Both the position numbers and the translations under genes were made by a program. Source: Arthrobacter sp. StoSoilB19 (lineage in GTDB: Bacteria > Actinomycetota > Actinomycetes > Actinomycetales > Micrococcaceae). Taken from it: a stretch of 64,000 nt of DNA. Below, in pieces: positions 45,416 to 56,438 of the stretch (position 1 is its first letter; each line of letters begins with the position of its first letter). A model generated the notes under the pieces. It made no database searches. It was not told where the DNA came from and worked only from the letters and a program-made list of their open reading frames with translations. Location: contig NZ_AP024650.1 in the NCBI RefSeq assembly GCF_019977275.1, forward strand, positions 1,612,001 through 1,676,000, read 5' to 3'.

Positions 45416-47155
45416 ATGCTTGAAGAACTGAGAATCCGCGATCTGGGCGTCATCACCGACGCAACGCTTCCGCTCGGCCCTGGACTGAGCGTCGTAACCG
45501 GCGAAACCGGCGCCGGCAAGACCATGGTGGTCACCGCCGTTGGCCTGCTGCTGGGCGCCCGTTCGGATGCCGGGGCCGTCCGCAGCGGCGCCAAGAGCGC
45601 CACCGCTGAAGCAGTCCTGAAGCTCGACGCCGGCCACCCGGCCATTGCGCGTGCCCTGGACGCCGGTGCCGAGGCGGAAGAGTTCGACGGCGGCGCAGAG
45701 CTGATCCTGGCCCGGCGCCTTGGTGCGGATGGACGCAGCCGTGCCTTCCTGGGCGGCCGTGCTGCACCCGTGGGCGTACTGGCTGAGATCGGCGAGACCC
45801 TGGTGGTGGTGCACGGACAGTCGGACCAGATCCGGCTCAAGAGCGCCACGGCGCAGCGTGAAGCCCTGGACAAGTTCGCCGGCGACACCCTGGCCGGTCC
45901 ACTGGCCGCCTACCAGGAGCTGTATGGCCGGTGGAAGTCCAGCCAGGCCGAGCTGGACAACCTCCGCAGCGCCGCCCGCGACAGGCTCCGCGAAGCTGAA
46001 TCCCTGGAGGCTGCCCTTGCCGAGATTGACGAGGTGGATCCGCAGCCGGGGGAGGATGAGCTCCTGAAGGCCGAGGCCGTGAAGCTTGCCAACGTGGAGG
46101 AACTGCGGATCGCCGCGAGCACCGCCCACCAGGCACTCATTGCCGAGGACTTTGGTGAAGCCGGTGACGCCACCACATTGGTGGACTCCGCCAAGCGGAC
46201 CCTGGAGCACGTGTCCGAGCACGATGCGCAGCTGGGCTCCGCAGCCGCCCGGCTGGCCGAGGTGGGCTTCCTGCTTACTGACATCGCCGCCGAGCTGGCC
46301 AGCTACCAGGCCAGCCTGGACTCCGAGGGCCCGGAGCGGCTCGCCGAGATCGAGGACCGGCGCGCTGCGCTGGCCAAACTGGTCCGGAAATACGCCCCCA
46401 CCATCGACGAGGTGCTGGAGTGGGCGGAGCAGGCGCGCGTCCGCTTCGACGAGCTCCAGGACGACTCGTCCCGCATCGAGGCCCTGGACGCTGAGGTGGT
46501 CCGCGCCGAGGCGGATCTGAAGAAGCAGGCAGCGGGCATCAGCAGGATCCGCGCCAAGGCCGCAAAGGACCTGTCCGGCCGCGTCAGTGCGGAGCTCAAG
46601 GCCCTGGCCATGGCCGATGCCACACTGGTGATCAACCTCGAGCCGACCGGTCAGCTGGGCCCTCACGGCGCGGACGACATCAGCTTCCTGCTGCGGCCGC
46701 ATTCGGGCGCCCCGGCCCGGCCGCTGGGCAAGGGGGCGTCCGGCGGTGAGCTGTCCCGCGTCATGCTGGCCATCGAAGTGGTGCTTGCCGCCGTCGATCC
46801 CGTCCCCACCTTCGTCTTCGACGAGGTGGACGCCGGCGTGGGCGGCCGCGCCGCCGTCGAGATCGGCCGCCGCCTGGCCATGCTGGCACGCCACGTGCAG
46901 GTGCTGGTGGTCACGCACCTGCCGCAGGTGGCAGCGTTCGCGGACCAGCACATCACCGTCACCAAGACTTCCGTCAGGGGAGCCGACGGCGGCACCGCCA
47001 CCGGGTTCACCTCCAGTGACGTCCGCCTCCTCGACGGCCCGGAGCGGGTCCGCGAGCTCGCCCGGATGCTGGCCGGCCAGGAAGACTCCGAAACCGCGCA
47101 GGCCCACGCCCAGGAACTGCTGGATGACGCCAAGCTCCTGCCCCAGCGGGCCTGA
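45416..47155 (+). CDS. recN: DNA repair protein RecN
   Basis: A 579-residue SMC-like ATPase. Walker [20 protein letters not shown] near residue 30. A helical coiled-coil centre (about 150-350) is followed by the ABC signature [17 protein letters not shown] and Walker [21 protein letters not shown], then [17 protein letters not shown]. Acts at double-strand breaks to tether sister DNA. Start ATG at 45416 is 4 bp after nadK. No LexA box was seen nearby; it probably shares the operon promoter. Confidence 0.95.
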   Translation: MLEELRIRDLGVITDATLPLGPGLSVVTGETGAGKTMVVTAVGLLLGARSDAGAVRSGAKSATAEAVLKLDAGHPAIARALDAGAEAEEFDGGAELILARRLGADGRSRAFLGGRAAPVGVLAEIGETLVVVHGQSDQIRLKSATAQREALDKFAGDTLAGPLAAYQELYGRWKSSQAELDNLRSAARDRLREAESLEAALAEIDEVDPQPGEDELLKAEAVKLANVEELRIAASTAHQALIAEDFGEAGDATTLVDSAKRTLEHVSEHDAQLGSAAARLAEVGFLLTDIAAELASYQASLDSEGPERLAEIEDRRAALAKLVRKYAPTIDEVLEWAEQARVRFDELQDDSSRIEALDAEVVRAEADLKKQAAGISRIRAKAAKDLSGRVSAELKALAMADATLVINLEPTGQLGPHGADDISFLLRPHSGAPARPLGKGASGGELSRVMLAIEVVLAAVDPVPTFVFDEVDAGVGGRAAVEIGRRLAMLARHVQVLVVTHLPQVAAFADQHITVTKTSVRGADGGTATGFTSSDVRLLDGPERVRELARMLAGQEDSETAQAHAQELLDDAKLLPQRA

Positions 47156-47183
47156 CAGGGACAACCACGGGAGGGACGAATTG

Positions 47184-48989
47184 ATGATAGGCTCGAATTC
47201 CGTGGTGCAGCGATCAAATTCCCGTGTAAATTCCCGGTTCCCGGGCTCCTCCAAGACGACGAAGCACATCTTTGTCACCGGCGGTGTGGCGTCCTCGCTT
47301 GGTAAGGGACTGACGGCGTCCAGCCTTGGTCACCTGCTCCGGGCACGCGGCCTGTCCGTGACAATGCAGAAGCTCGATCCCTACCTGAACGTGGATCCGG
47401 GCACAATGAACCCCTTCCAGCACGGCGAGGTCTTCGTCACAGACGACGGCGCCGAAACGGACCTGGACATCGGGCACTACGAGCGCTTCCTTGATGAAAA
47501 CCTCGAGGGGTCCGCGAACGTCACCACCGGCCAGGTGTACTCCACGGTGATTGCCAAGGAACGCCGCGGCGAGTACCTGGGGGACACCGTCCAGGTCATC
47601 CCGCACATCACGGATGAGATCAAGCGCCGCATGCGTTTGCCCGCCGAGGGCAAGAACGCCCCGGACGTCATCATCACCGAAATCGGCGGCACCGTTGGCG
47701 ACATCGAATCCCAGCCGTTCCTCGAATCCGCCCGCCAGGTCCGCCAGGACATCGGCCGCGGAAACGTGTTCTTCCTGCACGTCTCCCTGGTGCCGTACAT
47801 TGGCCCCTCGCAGGAGCTGAAGACCAAGCCCACCCAGCACTCCGTGGCCGCGCTGCGGTCCATCGGCATCCAGCCCGAGGCGATCGTGATCCGTTCGGAC
47901 CGTGAAGTGCCGGAGGCCATGCGGGAGAAGATCGGCCGCATGTGCGACGTCGACATCGACGCCGTGGTGAACGCCGCGGACGCCCCCAGCATCTACGACA
48001 TCCCCAAGACCCTGCACGGACAGGGCCTTGACTCCTACATCGTCCGGGCCCTTGACCTGCCCTTCAAGGACGTTGACTGGACCAGCTGGGACAAGCTGCT
48101 TGAAGCCGTCCACAACCCCAAGCACCACGTCGAGATTGCCCTGGTGGGCAAGTACATCGACCTGCCTGACGCCTACCTCTCGGTCACCGAAGCGCTGCGT
48201 GCCGGCGGCTTCGCCAACGAGGCCAAGGTCAAGATCCGCTGGGTCCCGTCCGACGAATGCGAGACCCGCGAAGGCGCCGTCAAGGCCCTCGACGGCGTGG
48301 ACGCCATCTGCGTTCCCGGCGGCTTCGGCATCCGTGGACTCGAAGGCAAGCTCGGCGCCCTGAAGTTTGCCCGCGAAACCAAGCTGCCCGTGCTGGGCCT
48401 GTGCCTCGGCCTGCAGTGCATGGTGATCGAGTACGCCCGCAACGTGGTGGGCCTGGAGGGTGCCTCCTCCAGCGAATTCGAGCCGGACTCCAAGTACCCG
48501 GTGATCGCCACCATGGAGGAGCAGCTGGAGTACGTGGAAGGCCGCGGCGACCTTGGCGGCACCATGCGCCTTGGACTGTACGAAGCCAAACTGGATGAAG
48601 GCTCGGTCATCGCCGGAACCTACGGCAAGACCACCGTGAGCGAACGCCACAGGCACCGCTACGAGGTGAACAACAAGTACCGCCAGCAGATCGCGGACAA
48701 GGGCCTGGTCTTCTCCGGCACTTCCCCGGACGGCAAGCTGGTGGAATTCGTTGAGCTGCCCGCCGACGTGCACCCGTACTACGTGGCCACGCAGGCCCAT
48801 CCCGAGCTGAGCTCGCGGCCCACCCGCCCGCACCCGCTGTTCGCCGGCCTGGTCAAGGCTGCACTTGACCACCAGAACGCAGGCCACCAGAACGCGGGCG
48901 GCCAGGGTGCAGGCCAGGAGGGCGTTGCCGACACGGCTGTGCCCCCGGCCGGCGAACATGCGGCATCGGGTACCGTTACCGCTAAGTAG
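47184..48989 (+). CDS. pyrG: CTP synthase
   Basis: A 601-residue enzyme converting UTP to CTP with glutamine. The synthase domain opens [20 protein letters not shown] and [20 protein letters not shown]. The GATase domain has [10 protein letters not shown] and the nucleophile Cys in [13 protein letters not shown], with the catalytic His/Glu in [17 protein letters not shown]-terminal extension of about 40 residues is Ala/Gly/Gln-rich. ATG 47184 has GGAGGG 8 nt upstream; GTG 47202 behind a TAGGCT box (47188-47193) is a possible leaderless alternative. Confidence 0.96.
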   Translation: MIGSNSVVQRSNSRVNSRFPGSSKTTKHIFVTGGVASSLGKGLTASSLGHLLRARGLSVTMQKLDPYLNVDPGTMNPFQHGEVFVTDDGAETDLDIGHYERFLDENLEGSANVTTGQVYSTVIAKERRGEYLGDTVQVIPHITDEIKRRMRLPAEGKNAPDVIITEIGGTVGDIESQPFLESARQVRQDIGRGNVFFLHVSLVPYIGPSQELKTKPTQHSVAALRSIGIQPEAIVIRSDREVPEAMREKIGRMCDVDIDAVVNAADAPSIYDIPKTLHGQGLDSYIVRALDLPFKDVDWTSWDKLLEAVHNPKHHVEIALVGKYIDLPDAYLSVTEALRAGGFANEAKVKIRWVPSDECETREGAVKALDGVDAICVPGGFGIRGLEGKLGALKFARETKLPVLGLCLGLQCMVIEYARNVVGLEGASSSEFEPDSKYPVIATMEEQLEYVEGRGDLGGTMRLGLYEAKLDEGSVIAGTYGKTTVSERHRHRYEVNNKYRQQIADKGLVFSGTSPDGKLVEFVELPADVHPYYVATQAHPELSSRPTRPHPLFAGLVKAALDHQNAGHQNAGGQGAGQEGVADTAVPPAGEHAASGTVTAK

Positions 48990-49016
48990 TCGATAGAACA
49001 CACAAAGGACGGCGCG

Positions 49017-49676
49017 ATGCCTGGTACACCTGAAGCCACCCCTGCCAAACAGGTTTCGGATGCACCAAGCCCGCGCCGTCTTTTGTCAACGGAGAAGGTC
49101 TACCAGGGCAGGATCTGGGATGTCGTCAGCGACACCTTCCAGCTCTCGGACTCCGGGGACGCCCTCACCCGCGATTACATCGACCATCCCGGCGCCGTAG
49201 CCGTCCTGCCCATGAACGCCGAGGGCCAGGTCCTGCTGTTGAAGCAGTACCGGCACCCCGTGGGCATGGACCTCTGGGAGGTTCCGGCGGGCCTGCTGGA
49301 TGTTGAAGGCGAAGACTTCGTAGTGGGGGCGGCGCGCGAACTGGCCGAGGAAGCGGACCTTGCTGCCGGGACCTGGAACGTCCTGGCGGATGTCTTCAAT
49401 TCCCCGGGATCCTCCAGCGAGGCCATCCGTATCTACCTGGCCCGTGACCTCACCGAAGTGCCGCACCACGAACGCCACGAACGGACGGACGAGGAGGCGG
49501 AGATCGAGTTCCACTGGATCGGCCTGGATGATGCCGTGGCGTCCGTCCTGGCCGGACGCCTGCACAACCCGTCCGCCGTCGTCGGTATCCTGGCTGCCGC
49601 TGCCGCCCGCGCCAACGACTATGAAGGCCTCCGCCCCGCCGACGCCCCCTGGCCCGCCCACCCCAGCCAGCGCTGA
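49017..49676 (+). CDS. Nudix hydrolase, ADP-ribose pyrophosphatase type
   Basis: A 219-residue enzyme. The strand-rich N-domain ([38 protein letters not shown]) precedes the Nudix box, seen as [16 protein letters not shown] then [11 protein letters not shown]. The helix core RELAEE is intact; the spacing before it has one extra residue and the usual Gly after EE is Asp. The layout matches ADPRase, which hydrolyses ADP-ribose to AMP and ribose-5-phosphate. Between pyrG and xerD, as in mycobacteria; its stop overlaps the xerD ATG. Confidence 0.85.
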   Translation: MPGTPEATPAKQVSDAPSPRRLLSTEKVYQGRIWDVVSDTFQLSDSGDALTRDYIDHPGAVAVLPMNAEGQVLLLKQYRHPVGMDLWEVPAGLLDVEGEDFVVGAARELAEEADLAAGTWNVLADVFNSPGSSSEAIRIYLARDLTEVPHHERHERTDEEAEIEFHWIGLDDAVASVLAGRLHNPSAVVGILAAAAARANDYEGLRPADAPWPAHPSQR

Positions 49677-50689
49677 TGGCCCCTCCTTCGGCTGAAGCAG
49701 CGCCGGCGTTCGAACCGGGCCCGGCGGAGGCTGCCGCTGCCCCGGCACCTGTACCTTCCGCCATCGACCGTGCAATTACCGACTACCTCCAGCACATGGG
49801 TGTGGAACGGGGACTGGCAGCGAATACCTTGGCAGCCTACCGCCGGGACCTGGCCCGCTACGCCCGGTATGTTGCCGCAGCCGGCTGCGGCCGGCCGGAG
49901 GACATCACCCGGCACCACGTCACGGGTTACGTCCGCGCCCTGTCGGACGGTTCCGACGGCGGTTCCACCCTGGGCGTCCGGTCCGCGGCCCGGACGGTGG
50001 TGGCGGTCCGTGGCCTGCACAAGTTCTGGGCCCTCGAAGGTTATACGCCGGCCGATCCAGCCCGCGACGTCCACCCACCCATGGCAGGTAAACGGCTGCC
50101 CAAGGCCATCAGCGTTGACGAAGTGACCCGCATCCTGGAGGCGGCAGGAACGGACACCGCCGCCGGACTGCGGGACCGCGCCCTGCTTGAATTCCTCTAC
50201 TCCACGGGAGCCAGGATCAGCGAAGCGGTGGGACTGGACGTTGATGACATCTCCCTTGCCGGGCCGGAATCCGGGCCTGCCATTGTCCGGCTGTTCGGCA
50301 AGGGGTCGAAGGAGCGGCTGGTGCCGCTGGGCTCCTACGGGGCCCGGGCGCTGGACGCCTACCTGGTCCGCGGCCGGCCGCTGCTTGCTGCCAAGGGCAA
50401 GGGCACGCCTGCGCTGTTCCTGAATGCCCGCGGCGGCCGGATCAGCCGGCAGAGCGCCTGGACCATCCTCAAGGCGGCGGCGGAGAAGGCCAACATCACC
50501 CGGGACGTCTCACCGCACACGCTGCGGCATTCCTTCGCCACCCACCTGCTCGAAGGCGGCGCGGACGTCAGGGTGGTGCAGGAACTTTTGGGCCACGCAT
50601 CGGTGACCACAACCCAGGTGTACACGCTGGTCACGGCTGATACGCTACGGGAAATCTACGCGGCCGCTCATCCCCGCGCGCTGGGCTGA
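49676..50689 (+). CDS. xerD: Site-specific tyrosine recombinase XerD
   Basis: A 337-residue recombinase that resolves chromosome dimers at dif with XerC. N-terminal SAM-like domain ([33 protein letters not shown]). Catalytic residues are visible: Arg in [14 protein letters not shown], Lys in [13 protein letters not shown], His-x-x-Arg in [17 protein letters not shown], His in [11 protein letters not shown] and the nucleophile Tyr in [11 protein letters not shown]. It has about 30 extra Ala/Pro-rich N-terminal residues. ATG overlaps the Nudix stop by one base. Confidence 0.95.
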   Translation: MAPPSAEAAPAFEPGPAEAAAAPAPVPSAIDRAITDYLQHMGVERGLAANTLAAYRRDLARYARYVAAAGCGRPEDITRHHVTGYVRALSDGSDGGSTLGVRSAARTVVAVRGLHKFWALEGYTPADPARDVHPPMAGKRLPKAISVDEVTRILEAAGTDTAAGLRDRALLEFLYSTGARISEAVGLDVDDISLAGPESGPAIVRLFGKGSKERLVPLGSYGARALDAYLVRGRPLLAAKGKGTPALFLNARGGRISRQSAWTILKAAAEKANITRDVSPHTLRHSFATHLLEGGADVRVVQELLGHASVTTTQVYTLVTADTLREIYAAAHPRALG

Positions 50690-50736
50690 CGTTCCGCCAG
50701 GCAGGGCACGTCCGGCCGCCAGTGTCGCGCGGACAG

Positions 50737-51426
50737 CTAGAACATGGCCTCGATGGTCAGTTCCACGGGCCCCAGCAGGAAAGCCAGCACAGAAGTGCCC
50801 ATGCAGGCGACCAACATCAGTCCGGGATGTGCCAGGCCAATCACCACCCGGCGCAGCCGTGGCCGGCCACGGAGGAAGGATTTCGGTACGCGGGAGAGCG
50901 CGGGCACCTGCCGCCAGCCGCGAAGCCGCCGAAGGAACCAGGCGCACCGGGCGACAAACGCCAACCATAGGACGGCTACCACCAGCGGCACCAGGGCCGC
51001 CATCAGGGTGAATCCCAGAGCCGTCACCTCGCGCTCTGAGTCTCCCGCCACCGCTTGGACAGTGGTTGAGATGGACGCACTCAACACCACCGAGATGGCC
51101 CAGACCATGAAGGCCGCAACAAGTGCCAGGAACCGCACGAAGAACAGGCCCAAAACCGACTCCCGGGCGGCTTTCACCTGCTGCCGGGGAGTCACGTGGA
51201 GAACGGCCAGGGTGCTGAGCAGCGTGGGCAGGGCCGCTGCTGCCACCAGCAGGTACCACGTCCAACCAGCCAGGTTCACGAACTCATCTGCAAGAATGAG
51301 CGCTGTCCAGACACAGGCCCAGGCCCAGCCCCAATACAAAGGGTTGCGCACCAGCCACCCCGGCAGGCGGGTGTCAATGGCCGAAATCCTGGCGGGCCGT
51401 ATTCCGTGTCCTGTTTCGGGAGTCAC
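50737..51426 (-). CDS. Polytopic membrane protein of unknown function
   Basis: A 229-residue protein of no family I recognise. About five hydrophobic segments: YWGWAWACVWTALILADEF, TWYLLVAAAALPTLLSTLAV, FFVRFLALVAAFMVWAISVV, LGFTLMAALVPLVVAVLWLA and LMLVACMGTSVLAFLLGPVE. A basic loop (RFLRRLRGWRQVPALSRVPK-like, positive-rich) precedes the last, suggesting a cytoplasmic loop. GTG at 51426 is the likely start. Stands alone between xerD and a divergent Nudix gene. Confidence 0.55.
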   Translation of the reverse strand: MTPETGHGIRPARISAIDTRLPGWLVRNPLYWGWAWACVWTALILADEFVNLAGWTWYLLVAAAALPTLLSTLAVLHVTPRQQVKAARESVLGLFFVRFLALVAAFMVWAISVVLSASISTTVQAVAGDSEREVTALGFTLMAALVPLVVAVLWLAFVARCAWFLRRLRGWRQVPALSRVPKSFLRGRPRLRRVVIGLAHPGLMLVACMGTSVLAFLLGPVELTIEAMF

Positions 51427-51488
51427 ACCTAGAGCTTGGCATATCCGGCGTCCCTTGGCGCTTCCCCGATGACAACTCCCGGACCCCA

Positions 51489-51494
51489 TAGGCT
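51489..51494 (+). promoter_or_regulatory. Putative -10 box of the Nudix gene
   Basis: TAGGCT ends 7 nt before ATG 51502. GAAGG also lies there but is too close to serve as a normal ribosome-binding site. Confidence 0.4.
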
Positions 51495-51501
51495 TGAAGG
51501 C

Positions 51502-51984
51502 ATGACCACAGCCTCTGTGACCCTTTGCTTCCTGCTCCGTGACGGGCCGGGCGGCCCCGAGGTGCTCCTCGGGCTGAAACAGACCGGGTTCGGCAGGGGC
51601 AAGATCGTGGGCATCGGCGGCCACGTGGAACCGGGGGAGTCGGACGCGCAGGCCGTCATCCGGGAGGTCCTGGAAGAGACCGGTGTGGTGCTGCGGGTTG
51701 AGGACCTGGCGGACGCCGGATCGGTCCACTTCGTCTTTCCGGCCCGCCCGGAATGGAATATGCGGACCACCCTCTTTACCGCCCGGACCTGGCAGGGCGA
51801 GCCGGCACCCAGCGACGAGATCCTGCCAGAATGGTTCCGGGTGGATACGCTGCCCGTGGACCGCATGTGGCAGGACGCCGACCACTGGCTCCCGGTGGTT
51901 CTGGAAGGCCGAAGGATCAACGTGGTGGTCACCATGCACACAGACAACGAATCAGTCGCCTCATCCGAGAGCCTGCTGGACTGA
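51502..51984 (+). CDS. Nudix hydrolase (MTH1-like 8-oxo-dGTP diphosphatase)
   Basis: A 160-residue Nudix protein with a complete box, seen as GIGGHVEPGESDAQAVI then REVLEETGVVL. The ASVTLCFLLRDGPGGPEVLLGLKQTGFGRGKIVG start, written here as ASVTLCFLLRD and GLKQTGFGRGKIVG, and the Trp-rich C-terminal half (LPEWFRVDTLPVDRMWQDAD) resemble human MTH1 and its bacterial relatives rather than MutT. Second candidate oxidised-nucleotide sanitiser in the window, besides the gene at 8193. Ends in a long hairpin shared with prpC. Confidence 0.82.
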   Translation: MTTASVTLCFLLRDGPGGPEVLLGLKQTGFGRGKIVGIGGHVEPGESDAQAVIREVLEETGVVLRVEDLADAGSVHFVFPARPEWNMRTTLFTARTWQGEPAPSDEILPEWFRVDTLPVDRMWQDADHWLPVVLEGRRINVVVTMHTDNESVASSESLLD

Positions 51985-51999
51985 GCAGGCAATTAACGG

Positions 52000-52040
52000 C
52001 CGACGGCGGCCCGGGCACCTGGGTGCCGGGCCGCCGTCGG
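52000..52040. terminator. Bidirectional terminator, Nudix gene / prpC
   Basis: A perfect 15-bp stem CCGACGGCGGCCCGG (52000-52014) with CCGGGCCGCCGTCGG (52026-52040), extended by a further few pairs. Lies between convergent genes. Confidence 0.88.
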
Positions 52041-52056
52041 ACGTTCCTGCCAGGAG

Positions 52057-53196
52057 TCAGGGGAGGTGCCGCTCCTCCGGACCGATGTACTCGCTCAGCG
52101 GTCTGATCAGGGAGTTCGCGTCCAGTTGCTCCATGATGTGGGCGGTCCAGCCTGTGATCCGGCTGGCCACGAACAGGGGAGTGAATGTGGGCGTATCAAA
52201 GCCCATCAGGTGGTACGTGGGCCCGGCCGGGTAGTCGAGGTTCGGCTTGATGGCCTTGGCTTCGTCCATGGCCTGCTCGAGCCCGTTGTACAGCCCCAGC
52301 AGTTCCGGCCGGCCGTAGTGGGCGATCATCTTGTCCAGTGCGGCTTTCATGGTGGGGACCCGGGAGTCGCCGTGCTTGTAGACACGGTGGCCGAAGCCCA
52401 TCACCTTCTTCTTCTGCGCCAGGGCGTCTTCCATCCATGCCTTGGCCCGGGCCGCTGCTTCCTCCAGGGACTCCTCCTGCCGGATGCCGATCTCGTCGAA
52501 GGTGTGCATGACCGCTTCGTTGGCGCCGCCGTGCAGCGGACCCTTGAGGGCGCCGATGGCACCGGTCACGGCTGAATGCAGGTCCGAGAGCGTCGAGGTG
52601 ATCACACGGGCGGTGAATGTGGAGGCGTTGAAGGAGTGCTCGGCGTAAAGAATCATCGAGACGTTGAAGGCATCCACCACCTCCGGCACCTGCTCCTCGC
52701 CGAAGGCCATCCACAGGAAGTTGGCCGAGTAGCCAAGGTCTTCGCGGGGCTCCACCACATCCTGCCCGTGGCGGCGGCGCTGGTCGTAGGCCACCACCGC
52801 GGGCATGGCGGCGAACAGGTCCACGGCCTTGGCCATGTTGGCTTCCCGGGAGGAATCCCCGGTCAGGGGATGCCGTGCCCCCATAACGGAAGCAGCAGTC
52901 CTGCAGACGTCCATCGGGTGCGAAGTGACCGGAAGGGTATCGATCACCTGCTTCACCACCGGATCGAGGGCGCGGCCGGCGCGTTCCTTCGCGCTGAACT
53001 CGGCAAGCTGGTCCTTGGTGGGCAGTTCACCGTTCCACAGCAGGTACGCCACTTCCTCGAAGCTGCACCGCGCTGCCAGTTCCTGGACAGGGTAGCCGCG
53101 GTAGAGCAGGGAGTTGGTGTCCGGATTGACCTTGGAAACGGCGGTGTAGTCCACCACCACGCCGGCAAGGCCTTTTTTGATCTCATTTTCAGCCAT
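52057..53196 (-). CDS. prpC: 2-methylcitrate synthase
   Basis: A 379-residue citrate synthase-family enzyme condensing propionyl-CoA with oxaloacetate. Conserved active-site stretches: EHSFNASTFTARVITSTLSD, GPLHGGANEAVMHTFDEIG, KVMGFGHRVYKHGDSRVP (His) and NLDYPAGPTYHLMGFDTPTF (Asp region). Short length and clustering with prpB and prpD mark it as PrpC rather than housekeeping GltA, although PrpC often has residual citrate synthase activity. Third and last gene of the GntR-prpD-prpB-prpC operon; 76 bp after prpB. Confidence 0.92.
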   Translation of the reverse strand: MAENEIKKGLAGVVVDYTAVSKVNPDTNSLLYRGYPVQELAARCSFEEVAYLLWNGELPTKDQLAEFSAKERAGRALDPVVKQVIDTLPVTSHPMDVCRTAASVMGARHPLTGDSSREANMAKAVDLFAAMPAVVAYDQRRRHGQDVVEPREDLGYSANFLWMAFGEEQVPEVVDAFNVSMILYAEHSFNASTFTARVITSTLSDLHSAVTGAIGALKGPLHGGANEAVMHTFDEIGIRQEESLEEAAARAKAWMEDALAQKKKVMGFGHRVYKHGDSRVPTMKAALDKMIAHYGRPELLGLYNGLEQAMDEAKAIKPNLDYPAGPTYHLMGFDTPTFTPLFVASRITGWTAHIMEQLDANSLIRPLSEYIGPEERHLP

Positions 53197-53272
53197 GCTG
53201 AAACTCCTTTGTTCCTAAAGCCTGTTCGTCCGGCGGAGGCCGGCCTTCCGATTGGGTGTCAGGTGCCGGGTG

Positions 53273-54175
53273 TCATGTTCCGGGAATCTGGAAATTGAAC
53301 ACGCCGGTGTCGAAGCGGTTGTAGGCCTCGTAGTCAACGAGGTCGTAGAGCCGGGCACGGGTCAGCATGTTTGGAACCTGCGCCTCCTGGGTGCCGTCGG
53401 ATTTGATCGATTCCAGAGTACGCTCAGCAGCCCCCATGGCACTACGGAGCAGCGTCACCGGATAGATCACCATGTTGACGCCGACGCCGGCCAGTTCATC
53501 CACGGTGAAGAGGTCGCTCTTGCCGAACTCGGTCATGTTGGCCAGGATCGGCACGTCCACCGCGTCGCGGATGGCCTGGAATTCGCTGAGGTCCTTCATG
53601 GCTTCGGGGAAGATTGCGTCGGCGCCGGCTTCGACGAGGGCTCTGGCGCGCTGCTGTGCGGCTTCCAGCCCCTCGGTGGCGCGGATGTCGGTGCGGGCCA
53701 TGATCAGGAAGTTCGGGTCCCGCCGGGCGTCGGCCGCGGCCCTGATGCGTTTGGTGGCGGTGTCCTGGTCCACCACGTTCTTGCCGTCGAGGTGGCCGCA
53801 GCGCTTGGGGTTGAACTGGTCCTCGATATGGCAGCCGGCCAGGCCTGCGTTCTCGAGTTCCTGGACGGTGCGTGCCACGTTCATGGGCTCCCCGAAGCCG
53901 GTGTCCGCGTCAACGATCGAGGGCAGGTCAGTCATCCGCGCGATCTGTCCGGCCCGGGTGGCTACCTCGGTCAGGGTGGTCAGGCCGATGTCCGGCAGGC
54001 CGAGGTCGTTGGCGAGGACGGCGCCGGAGATGTACACCCCGGCGAAGCCCTTTTCCTCGATCAGCCGGGCGGAGAGCGGGTTGAACGCGCCGGGGAACTG
54101 CTGGATGGTCCCGGAGGCCAGCAGTTCCCGGAAGCGGACCCGCTTCTGTTCCGGGGTGGTCTTTGAGTACAGCAT
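53273..54175 (-). CDS. prpB: 2-methylisocitrate lyase
   Basis: A 300-residue PEP mutase/isocitrate lyase-fold enzyme splitting methylisocitrate into pyruvate and succinate. The family's catalytic KRCGH is in DQFNPKRCGHLDGKNVVDQD. Also FAGVYISGAVLANDLGLPDI, SIVDADTGFGEPMNVARTVQ and IMARTDIRATEGLEAAQQRA. PrpB size, not that of isocitrate lyase (about 430). Starts immediately after the prpD stop, with no gap. Confidence 0.95.
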   Translation of the reverse strand: MLYSKTTPEQKRVRFRELLASGTIQQFPGAFNPLSARLIEEKGFAGVYISGAVLANDLGLPDIGLTTLTEVATRAGQIARMTDLPSIVDADTGFGEPMNVARTVQELENAGLAGCHIEDQFNPKRCGHLDGKNVVDQDTATKRIRAAADARRDPNFLIMARTDIRATEGLEAAQQRARALVEAGADAIFPEAMKDLSEFQAIRDAVDVPILANMTEFGKSDLFTVDELAGVGVNMVIYPVTLLRSAMGAAERTLESIKSDGTQEAQVPNMLTRARLYDLVDYEAYNRFDTGVFNFQIPGT

Positions 54176-55696
54176 CTAGAACAGTCCCTTCGGTGCCGCC
54201 GCGAGGTCGATGACGCCGGGAGCGGCGGTGATGTTCAGCTGGTCCAGCTCACCGGCGGCGAGCTGTGGGAGGCGTTCGACGGCGGTGAGGAACCTTTCGA
54301 TCTCAGCCTCCTCCACGAGCCCGGCGGCGAGGGTGCGGAACTTGTTGATGTACTGTTCCCGGGCGAAGGGGCGGGCGCCGAGCGGGTGGGCGTCGGCAAC
54401 GGCGATCTGGTCGGTGATGACGGTGCCGTCCTTGAGCGTGATCTCCACCGAGCCGCCGAAAGCCTTCTCTGCGATGTCCAGGGAGTGGTAGCGGCGGGTC
54501 CATTCGGGATCTTCCACCGTGCTGACTTTGTGCCACAGTTCCACGGTGTCCGGACGGGCGGCGCGCTGCGGTGCGTAGGAGTCCACGTGGTGCCAGGCCC
54601 CGTCCTGCAGGGCCACGGTGAAGATGTACGGGATGGAGTGGTCCAGGGTTTCCCTGGACGCGGTGGGGCTGTATTTCTGGGGGTCGTTGGCGCCGGAGCC
54701 GATCACGTAGTGCGTGTGGTGGCTGGTCTTGATCAGCACTGACTCGACGTTGGCCGGATCGGTGACCTCGGGGTGTTCGCGGTGCAGCTTGCGGGCAAGG
54801 TCGATCCACGCCTGTGCCTGGTACTCCGCGGAATGTTCCTTGGTGTAGGTGTCCAGGATGGCACGCTTGACTTCACCCGGGGTGGGAAGCGGGACCATGT
54901 AGGAGGCGTCCGGGCCATCGAGCATCCAGGCGATGACGCCGTCTTCGCCTTCGTAGATGGGCACGGGGGAGGTCTGGCCGCGCATGGCCCGGTCCGCTGA
55001 TTCGATGGCCATCTTGCCGGCAAAGGCCGGGGCGTGGGCCTTCCAGGTGGAGATCTCGCCCTTGCGGGACTGCCGGGTGGCGGTGGTGGTGTGCAGCGCC
55101 TGGCCCACTGACTGGAAGATGGTCTCCACATCGAGGCCAAGCAGGGTGCCGATCCCGGCCGCGGCCGAGGGGCCGAGGTGGGCCACGTGGTCGATCTTGT
55201 GCTTGTGCAGGCAGATGGCCTTGACCAGGTTGACCTGAATCTCGTACCCGGTGGCGATGCCCCGGATCAGGTCGTGGCCGCTGGCGCCAACGTGCTGGGC
55301 GACGGCGAGGATCGGCGGGATGTTGTCCCCGGGGTGGGAGTAGTCGGCCGCGAGGAAGGTGTCGTGGTAGTCCAGTTCCCGGACAGCCACCCCATTGGCC
55401 CAGGCTGCCCACTCCGGGGACACGCGGTCCTCGATGCCGAAGACTTTGGACCCCTTGCCGCCGGTGCTGGGGCCGTGGGTGAGCGCCTGGGCACGGGCGG
55501 CGACGATCGGCGCGCGGTTCAGGGAAGCGATCGCCACCGAGGCGTTGTCGATGACGCGGTTGATCACCATAGCGGTCACGTCGTCAGACACAGCCACCGG
55601 GTCCGCGGCGACCTGGGCGATTTTGTAGGCCAGCTGGTCCTCGCGGGGCAGGTTTTCTTCGCTTTTATAGACGCGGACGTGGTGTTCCTTAACCAT
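54176..55696 (-). CDS. prpD: 2-methylcitrate dehydratase
   Basis: A 506-residue MmgE/PrpD protein dehydrating 2-methylcitrate. Landmarks: [76 protein letters not shown] and [20 protein letters not shown]. Iron-independent PrpD type, so a separate aconitase would be needed for hydration. ATG at 55696 lies 8 bp before the end of the GntR gene; GAAGGAG precedes it. Confidence 0.93.
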   Translation of the reverse strand: MVKEHHVRVYKSEENLPREDQLAYKIAQVAADPVAVSDDVTAMVINRVIDNASVAIASLNRAPIVAARAQALTHGPSTGGKGSKVFGIEDRVSPEWAAWANGVAVRELDYHDTFLAADYSHPGDNIPPILAVAQHVGASGHDLIRGIATGYEIQVNLVKAICLHKHKIDHVAHLGPSAAAGIGTLLGLDVETIFQSVGQALHTTTATRQSRKGEISTWKAHAPAFAGKMAIESADRAMRGQTSPVPIYEGEDGVIAWMLDGPDASYMVPLPTPGEVKRAILDTYTKEHSAEYQAQAWIDLARKLHREHPEVTDPANVESVLIKTSHHTHYVIGSGANDPQKYSPTASRETLDHSIPYIFTVALQDGAWHHVDSYAPQRAARPDTVELWHKVSTVEDPEWTRRYHSLDIAEKAFGGSVEITLKDGTVITDQIAVADAHPLGARPFAREQYINKFRTLAAGLVEEAEIERFLTAVERLPQLAAGELDQLNITAAPGVIDLAAAPKGLF

Positions 55697-56345
55697 GGTG
55701 CTCCTTCGGGTGGGATGCGTGGGTTGCTTTGACGTGGGAGAGGCTTCGGTGCAGGTGGACGATGGTGGCCGCCTCGGCGAGCCTGGGGTTGCCGGCCGCG
55801 ATCGCCTCCGCGATGGCGGCATGCTCGGCGGCTGCGGCAGTGAGCCGGCAGGCATCGTCGGCGGCAAGCCGGCGGATCCGGACCAGGTGAACGCGCAGGC
55901 TGCGCATGGCCTGGGCCAGGTAGGAGTTGGAGATGGCGGCGTCGATTGCTGTGTCCAGCCGGCCCACCAGTTCGTAGTAGTCATGCAGGGCCGGCTCGTC
56001 ACCGCCAATCAATGCGGGAGCCTCGAGCAGTTCGCGCTGCAGGCGCTCGAACGTCGCAGCCTCGCCGCGCCGCGCAGCCAGTGCCGCCGCCCTGCCCTCA
56101 AGGGTTTCGCGGAGTTCGAACAGTTCGTCAATGTCCTCAAGCGAGATGTCGGTGACGACGACGCCGCGGCCGCCTGCCGTCGTGAGGCCTTCCGCCGTAA
56201 GGCGCCCCAAGGCTTCCCGCAGCGGTGTGCGCGAGACGCCCAGACGCTCGGACTGTTCCACCTCGGCAAGGACCGTACCCGGCGCCAGGCGCCATTCGAT
56301 GATGTCATCGCGCAGGGCGGCATAGGCCTTGTCGCTGGCGCGCAT
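55689..56345 (-). CDS. GntR/FadR-family regulator of the methylcitrate genes
   Basis: A 218-residue FCD-type GntR protein. The winged HTH is at residues 1-70 ([40 protein letters not shown]). The C-terminal all-helical FCD ligand domain (about 75-205) contains the metal/ligand residues in [40 protein letters not shown] and [16 protein letters not shown]. Probable effector: a methylcitrate-cycle intermediate or propionyl-CoA derivative (inference). First gene of the prp operon, overlapping prpD; two TATAC palindromes in the divergent promoter region are its likely operators. Confidence 0.88.
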   Translation of the reverse strand: MRASDKAYAALRDDIIEWRLAPGTVLAEVEQSERLGVSRTPLREALGRLTAEGLTTAGGRGVVVTDISLEDIDELFELRETLEGRAAALAARRGEAATFERLQRELLEAPALIGGDEPALHDYYELVGRLDTAIDAAISNSYLAQAMRSLRVHLVRIRRLAADDACRLTAAAAEHAAIAEAIAAGNPRLAEAATIVHLHRSLSHVKATHASHPKEHHG

Positions 56346-56375
56346 GCTCGTCTCCTTCCTCGGCTGACTGCATCA

Positions 56376-56385
56376 GTGTATACAC
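56376..56385. promoter_or_regulatory. GntR operator 1, GTGTATACAC
   Basis: A perfect 10-bp palindrome 30 bp upstream of the GntR start codon. Shares TGTATACA with the second site, 63 bp away, on about the same face of the helix (six turns). Confidence 0.7.
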
Positions 56386-56438
56386 AACTGGGCTCAAAAG
56401 AATGGACCTTTGAGAAAATATGCCAGAAATTGACTTCC

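Noticed and set aside
45026-47278. 750-codon minus-strand frame opposite nadK-recN
   Set aside because: GC-driven antisense frame without a domain; the genes on the plus strand are certain.
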